A DNA stretch of 64,000 nucleotides from Liolophura sinensis (taxonomy: Eukaryota; Mollusca; Polyplacophora; Chitonida; Chitonidae): contig NC_088306.1 in assembly GCF_032854445.1 (NCBI RefSeq), positions 9,882,193 through 9,946,192 of the forward strand, read 5' to 3'. Below the pieces are notes generated by a model. The model had not been told where the DNA came from. It worked only from the letters and a program-made list of their open reading frames with translations, and searched no databases. Each line of letters opens with the position of its first letter. Position 1 is the first letter of the stretch. A program made the position numbers and the translations under genes. Positions 36,301-45,326 of the stretch are shown piece after piece.

Positions 36301-39300
36301 AGAGCTATCTGCGCTATTCACTCAAGTAAACACAACTGATTAGGTCATCAAAGCAATCTGCGCTACCCTCTTAGGTAAACACAATTGATTAGGTCGTTCA
36401 GAGCTATCTGCGCTAGCCTTTCAGGTAAACACAATTGATTAGGTCATTCAGAGATATCTGCGCTACCCTCTCAGGTAAACACAACCGATTATGTTAGTCA
36501 GAGCTATCTGCGCTATTCACTCAAGTAAACACAACTGATTAGGTCATCAAAGCTATCTGCGCTACCCTCTTAGGTAAACACAATTGATTAGGTCGTTCAG
36601 AGCTATCTGCGCTAGCCTTTCAGGTAAACACAACCGATTAGGTCTTTCAGAGATATCTGCGCTACCCTCTCATGTAAACACAACCGATTATGTTAGTCAG
36701 AGCTATCTGCGCTATTCACTCAAGTAAACACAACTGATTAGGTCATCAAAGCTATCTGCGCTACCCTCTTAGGTAAACACAGTTGATTAGGTCGTTCAGA
36801 GATATCTGCGCTAGCCTTTCAGGTAAACACAATTGATTAGGTCATTCAGAGATATCTGCGCTACCCTCTCACGTAAACACAACCGATTATGTTAGTCAGA
36901 GCTATCTGCGCTATTCACTCAAGTAAACACAACTGATTAGGTCATCAAAGCTATCTGCGCTACCCTCTTAGGTAAACACAGTTGATTAGGTCGTTCAGAG
37001 CTATCTGCGCTAGCCTTTCAGTTAAACACAACCGATTAGATCTTTCAGAGATATCTGCGCTACCCTCTCATGTAAACACAACCGATTATGTTAGTCAGAG
37101 CTATCTGCGCTATTCACTCAAGTAAACACAACTGATTAGGTCATCAAAGCTATCTGCGCTACCCTCTTAGGTAAACACAATTGATTAGGTCGTTCAGAGC
37201 TATCTGCGCTAGCCTTTCAGGTAAACACAACCGATTAGGTCTTTCAGAGATATCTGCGCTACCCTCTCATGTAAACACAACCGATTATGTTAGTCAGAGC
37301 TATCTGCGCTATTCACTCAAGTAAACACAACTGATTAGGTCATCAAAGCTATCTGCGCTACCCTCTTAGGTAAACACAGTTGATTAGGTCGTTCAGAGCT
37401 ATCTGCGCTAGCCTTTCAGGTAAACACAACTGATTAGGTCATTCAGAGTTATCTGCGCTACCCTCTCAGGTAAACACAATTGATTAGGTCGTTCAGAGAT
37501 ATCTGCGCTAGCCTCTCAGGTAAACACAACCGATTATGTTAGTCAGAGCTATCTGCGCTACTCTCTCAGGTAAACACAACCGATTATGTTAGTCAGAGCT
37601 ATCTGCGCTACTCTCTCAGGTAAACACAACTGATTAGGTCGACCAGAGCTATTTCTGCCACAAATTCCCTGTCAAGGGCTGAGATTTCAGCCGTACCTTT
37701 TGTGTCCTAGCGAGAGAAAGACAAGCTTCTTAAACACCCGAACATGGTCCACCCACATGAATGAATGAACGAGTGCTTTAGTACCTTGACCTTGATTTCT
37801 GCAGGTTTCAAGAATGTCGTTGCTGACATTTCGCACATATGTGTATTTATTTCATTGGTGCTTTACGCCGTACTCAAGAATGTTTCACTTAAGCGACGGT
37901 GATCACCATTATGGTGGTAGGAAACCGGAAAGAACTCGGAGGAAACACACGCCCATCCACAGGTTGCTGGGAGATCTTCCCACTTACGGTTTGAGAGGAA
38001 GCCCGTATACTCAATGTATACTATAGGCCTATTTATCTGACACAGAGTACAGTCTATGTAACAAATAAGTTTCATATTTTACCTTGACCAGGCCCATTCG
38101 GTACAGCGTTATCTGAGCGCTACACAGAGCGGGTTGTCGTCATCGTTGGGGCACTCATCTCATCGGCTGGCTTCATTCTTGCTTTTTTCGCCGACAGTTT
38201 GGAATTTGTCATTTTCACCTTTGGGGTATGTGGGGGTAAGTGAAAACTTTCGAAAAATGTTTGAAAACCACTGAACGGTTTTGGTTTTGAGTTTGAGAAT
38301 GTTTTACATTTTTTCCATTGCATTTTTTTTCCCAACAGAATGTCTCAGATTTTTTTCTAATGACTGTAGTGAAAGTGAACTTGTTTGGAATGGGACATTT
38401 TCATATAACTTATAGGAAATAAATGAACTTAGAAGCCGGGCTCCGCGCTGAGCACATAACTGTCATTTTCTGTGGCTAAACACCAGAACCTCGACAATAT
38501 TATTTTAAATGAAAAGACTATCATCAAATATAAGAAAAAAAATTTTTTTTTCTTTTGAAGGCATTGGCATATCATTGATCAACGGACCCTCAAGGGTTTG
38601 CTTGGGTCGGTATTTCGACAAAAAGCGGGGCAGAGCAAACAGTTTATCGTTGATGGGTGCGTCTGTAGGTCAAGTGGCTGTGCCTCCCCTTATCTCCCTT
38701 CTCATGGCCACATACGCACTCAGGGGAAGTATGTTGATCTACGGTGGCATTTTTCTGAATATCGTAATCACCGGGGCTCTGTTGAGACCCTTAAAGTCCT
38801 ACTCTAGCACGGAAAAAGAAACTGTTGCAGTAGAAGAATGCAGTCCACATGACGCAAGTGGTGATACCCTTGAAGATGCCGAAACTGGAGATAATACTGG
38901 CTCAAAAACCGCAAAAGATGCAGGGGCGTCACGCATTCCGAATGGCAAACATCAAAATCTTGATGAAGGTACGTGCTGCTCTAATGGCACGTTGCGCGAT
39001 ATTCAGGGGTCCCCAAGGGTGGACAGACCAACTCTGCTGTCGCTAACGTCCACGACGTCTGAAGAGAATTTTAAAGGATCTACCAGGAGCATCACTGAGC
39101 GCATGCGTCATGTTGGTTCCCACCTAAGTTTGAGCACGATAGAGGACCCGAGATCCGTTCCAGAGGTGGAAATTGTATCCCCATCTGAGACACTCGTGAA
39201 ACGGAAATGTTCAGTTTGTTCTCCTCTCGTGAGCTTCATCAAATTTATATTCGATCCTCAGGTGCTTGGTAACCCGCTGTACATCCTGTTTCTTTTCTCG

Positions 39301-39792
39301 TCCAGCCTGTTCATGGTTGCCAATACGAACCAAGTCACCTTCATCGTTCCGCGTGCTGAAGAAATAGGCATTTCCCGAGAGATGGCAGCTGTTCTGTTGT
39401 CTGTCGTTGGAGGTTGCGATTTCTTCGGCAGGTTCCTTTTCGGTGTACTGGCCGACATCAAATGTCTTTCCTCACATCACGTCATGGCTTTTGGCACGAC
39501 TATCTCCAGTGCGGTCATGTTCGCCCTTCCATTCACTAGAACGTTCCCTGAAATGGTAGCTGTAGCCGCAATCTTCGGGCTTGTTGGGAGCTCTCATGCA
39601 ATCCTTCAACTACCGGTCATGGTGGACTTTGTAGGGAAGGAAGGATTAGCCAAAGCAGTTGGGATGGGTATTTTCTTCCGAGGGATATTCAGTTCAGTTT
39701 TGGCACCTCTTCTGGGTAAGTGTGTGGGTAGTCTGTGTTAGCTTACAGTCAAATTATTAATCTGTTCATTTTAACAGAAAGTCCGTTGAGTG

Positions 39793-39823
<31 letters not shown>

Positions 39824-42800
39824 TTGATTGGTGTTTTACGCCGTACTCAAGAATATTTGACTTATACGACGGCAGCCAGCATTATGGTGGGTAACCAGGG
39901 GAAAGAAACCCACGACCATCCGCAGGTTGCTGTCAGACCTTCCCACTTACGGCCGGAGACGAAGCCAGCATGAGCTGGACTTGGAAAGATCAAAATTTAT
40001 TCAGTGTTGACTTTAACCCATATGACTAAAATATATGACTGCACTACAAGCAAAACTTCTGCACACTGTTTCACATACAAAATGAAACCTTGCAGCCTGT
40101 CGTCTATCACGTAAGAGTTTTATTTACACAACGTTACTTTTGTTCAATGATATATTGATCCTGGGATTTTTACACAACGTTACTGTTGTTCAGTGATATA
40201 TTGATCCTGGGATTTTTACACAACGTTATTATTGTTCAGAGATAAATTCATCCTGGGATTTTTACACAACGTTATTATTGTTCATAGATTAATTCATCCT
40301 GGGATTTTTACACAACGTTAGTATTGTTCAGTGATATATTCATCCTGGGATTTTTACACAACGTTACTGTTGTTCAGTGATATATACATCCTGGGATTTT
40401 TACACAACGTTACTGTTGTTCAGTGATATATTCATCCTATGATTTTTACACAACGTTACTGTTGTTCAGTGATATATTCATCCTGGGATTTTTACACAAC
40501 GTTACTGTTGTTCAGTAATATATTCATCCTGGGATTTTTACACAACGTCACTGTTGTTCAGTGATATATTCATCCTGGGATTTTTACACAACGTCACTGT
40601 TGTTCAGTGATATATTCATCCTATGATTTTTACACAACGTTACTGTTGTTCAGTGATATATTCATCCCAGGATTTTTACACAACGTTACTGTTGTTCAGT
40701 GATATATTCATCCTGGGATTAAGACGGAGGGATATGAAGCTCTATTGTGCTCGCTTAGTCAGGCTTGAGAACCATGCCTTCGCTTCGCTTGATCACGCGG
40801 CAATCCGAGACTTCACGAGATTAACTCACCAGCCACAGAACTTTGAAGAGGACATCGCCTAATCTTTTCTGTAGAGCAGTGAAAATACGCCTAAAGTCAA
40901 CAACCAGATTCCGGAAAAGGTTACTGAGGTCAGTATAGCATATGTTTGCTTACATATTAATTCAACTATCATTAATACGACAGGTATTTACCGCCGAAAT
41001 TAATTGTTCACTCTCTTGCAGTAAGATCGGTAGATGTCGTCAAAATGTTAAGTAATAGAACAATTTAAATTTTAGATATCTATTTTAGCAACAAGACACA
41101 TTAGTGTCTTCAATTATTTTAGTGCGTATTGCATTTATTTAAGACAGTATGGCATATAAAATGAAAACCGAGCGTTATGGTTAAATTAAATTGCGTAATA
41201 TTACGGAGTTTATAGCGCAGAAGAATAATTAACTGTTAGCAGGTGTATAGCTGGTGGAGGTTGGTTCCATTTGATGTTGATAGAGCCTGTGGATTTGGCA
41301 GGCTACTTACGGATATATTTAAGGGAAGAGAATGAAAATGTGTTATTTAGGCCTGACTGAAATATGGTTGATTTACGTGTGAATGGTGAAGTAAATATGT
41401 ACACATTGGATCTCAGCTTAATTGCTGATACAACATTTTAGCCCTCTCTGTTATTACTCTGTCTTTACGAAACATTTTGTTTTGTTTGTAGAGCTGATTT
41501 TTTATGCCTCGAAAATCCAGAATTAAGAAGCGAATTGGCCGTCGTTAACCAGACAACTCGTACCTTGACCAAGTCGAACTCAACTTAGACGTCATCCTTG
41601 CTCAGCGGGGACAACAGGGAGAGGCGTCTTATTAAAAGAAATGTCGAAGCCATTCTCTAATTTACTAAACTGACCATAACTCTTCAGACATGTCAACGGA
41701 AAAAGAAACCCATTCTGAGTGACTTTTTGATTGGCGTGATTGGCATTCAACTTCAGAATGTTGCTCTTATATGATATAGTCATTGTCCGATATGGAGTCC
41801 GTGAGACATATAATTGAAAATTAAGATGGCGTGTATAGTGTAAATCTTCAGCCTTTTTTCACTAAAGCACTTTCTTTCAGAGAAATCTGCGCACATATTT
41901 TTTTATGAAAATGATGCTAAAATGACTTGTTTGAGTCACTAAAGATGCAAGTTTTTTTTAAAAACTTTACAAATTATTTCTCTACACCTCATAGTCCTCT
42001 CAGAGTGTTCAAAATATTCATCACAGCGGTGATTGAAGATTTAGGGTACTCTTACTCTTATGTAAACCAGTTGTACGATAAATTATGTATACACAATCTT
42101 TAAAGTTACATAAAATACTGGTTTAATTTAAGACTTACAAGACGGCGGCCAACATTATGGAGAGGAGACGGATAAACAAAACATGGGAGATCCTGGAGAA
42201 ATGTCACAGATACCTTGAGAATTTCTCCTCAGGTTTGGCTGTATGAACAAAAGCGCCAGGATCAAGAAAGGGAAGAAAGGAAAACATGAAAAGCCTCATA
42301 TAAAGTTTCTTTAGTGTCTTTCCTTGACCTTTATAAGCGTGGACAAGAACATTATGCCATCCATCATTACACTCCAGGGTAATGGACGTACATACAACTC
42401 CTTTATGACGGGACGTAAGATCCATTTTTTCTACTCCATCAGTGGTGAGTAAGTCCCTGTACAAAAAACATCATGTGATGTTTTCATGTGTCTGGAAAAC
42501 TGAAAATTACATAAATCCAACGATGACGTTGGATTTCGGAAATCATACTTTTCCATGTATGTGATAAATCGAACGGCGGCGGACGTTTTGACCATAACCT
42601 AGCGGATTAAAGCATTAGAGAGTGTAACACCGTGGGCTCTAACAGCAGAGTTTCATATCCCTCCGTCTCTTAATCACAGATTGATCTTATATACCCATTG
42701 GGAGTCTCGAGAACGCGCTACACAGAAGGTCCAAATGACAGCAGAACGCATCGTTTTCTTGTCTGACGTTGTAGTGCGTGTGTACTTCATATATGCTTTA

Positions 42801-43666
42801 TGAGCAAATGTACACCGATAATTGTGATGTAATAAAGGGAAAAACATTGCTTTGGGCCATCTTGATACAGGCAGAAAGGACTTTTACGAGTTTCCCATTG
42901 TAGTCGGTGACGCGTATGTGTGGCTAGAAACGCACATCAGTATTAAGGGGGCGTGGTATTCTTAACCCGCAATGACATGATTTGTCCATTTTTTTGTTCC
43001 ATTGATGTTAAACGCGGTGATGAGAGATAAGCACGTCTACGTGGTCCGTGGCTCAGCCGGTTAGCGCGCTAGCACAGCGTAATGACCTAGGAGTCTCTCA
43101 CCGATGCGGTCGCTGTGAGTTCAAGTCCAGCTCAAGCTGGCTTCCTCTCCGGCCGTACGTGGTCTGGCATCAACCTGCGGATGGTCGTGGGTTTCACCAC
43201 CATAATGCTGGCCGCCGTCGTATAAGTGAAATATTCTTGAGTACGGCGTAAAACGCCAATCAAATAAATAAACAATAACTGGAACTTGAATGTGGCCAAA
43301 ATCATGTGGAAAGCGGCGTTACACCCTACTGCAACAAACGAATGAAATCTCTATAGGCCTAATGTATTTCTTATAGAATTATCCTTTGTATTTCAGTTGG
43401 TACTTAATTTGCATGCATTATATTTGTTTCTCATGTCTATAGTTTGACCACCATACACTAACAACATACTTTCTCTTGGCAATGTCATTCCAGGTTTGGT
43501 GAAGGACCGCGCCGAAACATTTGACACCACCTTTTTCGTGACCGCCTCCATGCAGATCGTCGGCTCCATCCTTATGGTCACGTTAGAACCTTGTGCCAGA
43601 CGCAGGCAACAGAAACGAGAGAAAGCAGCGGAAGTTCAAGCTGAGACAGTCAAACTCGACTATTGA
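33381..43666 (+). CDS. Monocarboxylate transporter-like protein, SLC16/MFS family (5 exons, 556 aa)
   Basis: Exons: 33381-33435, 35335-35478, 38092-38235, 38561-39715, 43494-43666; all junctions are phase 1, and exons 2 and 3 are both 144 bp, as is usual in SLC16 genes. The product has the MCT layout. First comes the N-terminal signature around TM1 (residues 9-14, DRGWAW, for [D/E]G.[W/F][G/A]W), then FIKSYGIFF and SASET in exon 2. GPFGTALSERY follows in exon 3, and GRYFDKKRGRANSLS after TM4 in exon 4. A long serine-rich cytoplasmic loop spans roughly 190-345, and TMs 7-12 follow. The tail is basic (RRRQQKREK). MCTs are plasma-membrane 12-TM carriers of lactate, ketone bodies or related solutes; the substrate here cannot be told. 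The usual TM8 Arg/Asp pair was not assigned. Introns 2 and 4 contain minisatellites, the former made from exon 2 itself. The ATG exon probably starts at the acceptor 33334. Confidence 0.9.
33436..34586. other. Transporter intron 1, first part, nothing recognised
   Basis: AT-rich intronic DNA with a poly-T run near 34090. Intron 1 runs 33436-35334 and also holds a SINE at 34587. Confidence 0.5.
34587..34770 (-). repeat. SINE family A, 5'-truncated
   Basis: TTTATTTATGTATTTAGTTG through CAGTACTCAAGAGTATTTC to GGCCGGAGAGGAAAGCC. The tRNA-like head is absent. Confidence 0.85.
35439..37640 (+). repeat. 50-bp minisatellite derived from the exon 2 / intron 2 boundary of the transporter
   Basis: The end of exon 2 plus donor (35439-35488: CTGATTAGGTCAGCTAGAGC, AGTCTGCGCTACTCTTTCAG|GTAAACACAA) is itself the first unit. 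About 43 further units follow, reading like TGATTAGGTCAGTCAGAGCT, ATCTGCGCTACTCTCTCAGG, TAAACACAAC. Nearly every unit keeps a donor-like CAG|GTAAAC, TAG|GTAAAC or CAA|GTAAAC. From 36092 to about 37480 the units form a 199 bp higher-order repeat of four monomers. The seed lies in coding sequence, so the direction is exon to intron. Confidence 0.95.
37842..38003 (-). repeat. SINE family A, 5'-truncated
   Basis: GTGCTTTACGCCGTACTCAA through CCACAGGTTGCTGGGAGATC to GAGAGGAAGCCC. It lies 90 bp before exon 3 of the transporter. Confidence 0.85.
39790..39986 (-). repeat. SINE family A, 5'-truncated, with (TA)n and poly-T at its tail
   Basis: GATTGGTGTTTTACGCCGTA through CAGCATGAGCTGGACTTGGA. The tail is poly-T next to (AT)n, not the usual (TTTA)n. 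Confidence 0.85.
40119..40720 (+). repeat. 46-bp minisatellite in transporter intron 4 (~13 units)
   Basis: The unit is TTTTTACACAACGTTACTGT, TGTTCAGTGATATATTCATC, CTGGGA. Units are 85-100% alike, the first ones most diverged. Confidence 0.93.
40717..43040. other. Transporter intron 4, remaining part
   Basis: It holds GATTAAGACGGAGGGATATG at 40717 and its inverted relative at 42651-42675, a poor SINE family A fragment at 42125, and otherwise nothing recognised. Confidence 0.4.
42125..42200 (-). repeat. Degraded SINE family A fragment
   Basis: GACTTACAAGACGGCGGCCA and ACATTATGGAGAGGAGAC resemble the ACTTATACGACGGCGGCCAG and GCATTATGGTGGGAGGAAAC part of family A. Confidence 0.5.
43043..43276 (+). 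repeat. SINE family A, full length
   Basis: The GTCCGTGGCTCAGCCGGTTA head, B box, body lacking a small piece after CGTACGTGGTC, and the GTACGGCGTAAAACGCCAAT tail. It lies 220 bp before the last transporter exon. Confidence 0.9.
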
Positions 43667-43985
43667 TTTGAAAACTTATTAGGAAGCTTTTTTCTGATTG
43701 ATTTTTAGTGAGAATGGGAAATCCCGTACTCGTTTCTAGAATACGTCAGTGCTTCTACATAGGTGTTCTCGTAGAGCAATGACTCAGTTCACAAGCACCG
43801 CAGCGTAACAACAGAAAATGATGTGTTTTAGATTGCTTGGAACCGGTTTGTGAAAGAGAAATCGGAAACGCTGTGACGAATCACGATGATTGGTCATTGC
43901 AAAATGTATTTTTGGCACATTTAATGCTGTTGAAAAACGTAGCCTACGAAGTAATTGCAATACACAGTGTAATAGATATATGATT
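43667..43985 (+). other. Presumed 3' UTR and flank of the transporter gene
   Basis: Follows the TGA at 43664-43666. No AATAAA is seen in the first 300 bases. Nothing else recognised. Confidence 0.35.
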
Positions 43986-43990
43986 TACCG

Positions 43991-44063
43991 TGGGTCGCAC
44001 CAGGATTTGAACTCGGATTTCCACAGCCGAAGTCCAGCACTCTACCAACTGAGCTAAAGTAAA
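43991..44063 (-). pseudogene. tRNA-like sequence (Arg TCG-like), probably a pseudogene
   Basis: On the minus strand it reads TTTAGCTCAGTTGGTAGAGT (A box), ACTTCGGC (anticodon-loop-like), GAGTTCAAATCCTGG (B box) and a TGCGACCCA end. The 5' acceptor strand (TTTACTT-like) does not pair with the 3' one and the anticodon stem is broken, so it is not a working tRNA. Confidence 0.5.
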
Positions 44064-44304
44064 ATTCGCTTATATGGTGTATAGAGTACAGACTCAAATT
44101 GCAGAAACCATTGATAAATTTAAATAAAAATGCCACAAATGTTGAAAAGTGAGAACCAACAATAACAGAATTTCCGGTCTTCTCTGATCTATGGATTACA
44201 GTGGACAACTTTTACATTCCAGAGCATATATAGCCTTAACGCTATAGGCGAATTGTCAAGTGTTATAAATGACGTCTCCAATGTTATCATTAAAAAAAAA
44301 AACT

Positions 44305-44425
44305 GCTATGAAGGGTAATCCCCTCTACGGATCGTAACGTTCATGCTTACTATTCAGTGTAATCCTCTCTACAGATCGTCACAGGCCCGTGTTTACTGTT
44401 CAGGGAAATCCCCTCTGTAGAAAAG
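44305..44425 (+). repeat. Diverged outlying units of the 46-bp kappaB-like array
   Basis: GGTAATCCCCTCTACGGATC, GTGTAATCCTCTCTACAGAT and GGGAAATCCCCTCTGTAG are three decayed units with ~55-60 bp spacing. They are separated from the main array by 44440-45250. Confidence 0.75.
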
Positions 44426-44446
44426 TAATCTGGATCCAGCTTAGGG

Positions 44447-45118
44447 TTGGAATTTCATTCCCATAGAAATAAGACAAAAGCTCCTTTACCCCATTACAGA
44501 AAACATTGTTATACCCTGTATACCTCTTTCGATAATTCTGCTTCGGTTTTGCACTGTAGGATGAGAATGGGTCTGAGAGCTCTTCACGTCCACTTATTTA
44601 AATATAACACAATTGGTCACAACTCATGTCCTGCATGTGGCTCTGAAAATGAAGATACTCAACACTTAAATTGTCCCACATTTGCTGTTCAAAGGGATCA
44701 CATGCTTAAATCATTCACAAATATCGTCTCTCCTGGTGTTCATCACTCTGTCTTTCTTTATCACTGTCCAAAATATATCACATCGATATTACTGATTCAA
44801 ATGATTTGACTCTAGACGATAACGTAAAAATATTCGAAAGTATTCACCATTATATGTCAACAACCCATAGATTCGACCATGATAAAGACAGCTATCCCTT
44901 AGTCCCATTGCAATATCCGTCTACCAAAGTGACTTATACCTGTATTGTATATTTCCTATACCATATTCTCATATCATATTATTATATCGTATTAATGAAT
45001 TGGGGAATACCGTGGAAATGTTGTACATACCTTTATGTAAATAGTTTATATATTTTGAGGACACTCCCAAGTGGCACCTAGCCGTGTGGCATTCTGGAAG
45101 AAGAAATAAAGAATTAAA
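44447..45118 (+). mobile_element. LINE (non-LTR retrotransposon) ORF2 C-terminal fragment and 3' end
   Basis: An open frame of 120 codons (44447-44809) encodes LRALHVHLFKYNTIGHNSC, then CPACGSENEDTQHLNCPTF. This is the pattern of the C-terminal zinc-binding part after the reverse transcriptase of many LINE ORF2 proteins (L..HLF......CP.CG..EDT.H....CP.F). The fragment is followed by ~310 bp of AT-rich 3' sequence ending AAATAAAGAATTAAATTAAA. It is 5'-truncated, with no RT domain left. Confidence 0.65.
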
Positions 45119-45122
45119 TTAA

Positions 45123-45249
45123 AGTTTCACAAAGCAGCGTTCGACATTTTTTATCGTACATTTGTCATACGATATTTTGTACGTCGCTATTACCGTACCA
45201 TTGTCCTGTATGTGCGATTATCGTATATGTACGACATCTTTGTGAAACT
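45123..45249. mobile_element. MITE-like foldback element
   Basis: The ends AGTTTCACAAAG and CTTTGTGAAACT are perfect 12-bp inverted repeats, and interior blocks such as TATCGTAC and GTACGACAT also pair. No coding content. Related ends occur at 49339 and 48440. Confidence 0.65.
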
Positions 45250-45255
45250 GGTCCC

Positions 45256-45300
45256 TGTGTACAGAGGGGATTTCCATGAACAGTAACCACGAGCATGTGA
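45256..45300 (-). repeat. Inverted single unit of the 46-bp array
   Basis: TACAGAGGGGATTTCCATGA and ACAGTAACCACGAGCATGTG are the reverse complement of one unit (CTCGTGTTTACTGATTAGGG and AAATCCCCTCTACAG). It stands just before the direct array. Confidence 0.75.
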
Positions 45301-45326
45301 CTAAATTTTCCGAAAATTTGCTTTTC

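Noticed and set aside
43991-44063. A functional tRNA gene
   Set aside because: The A and B boxes are good, but the acceptor and anticodon stems do not pair.
44447-44809. A 120-codon frame with zinc-knuckle-like cysteines as a host gene
   Set aside because: The CP.CG...EDT.H....CP.F pattern and position before an AT-rich 3' end fit a LINE ORF2 tail.
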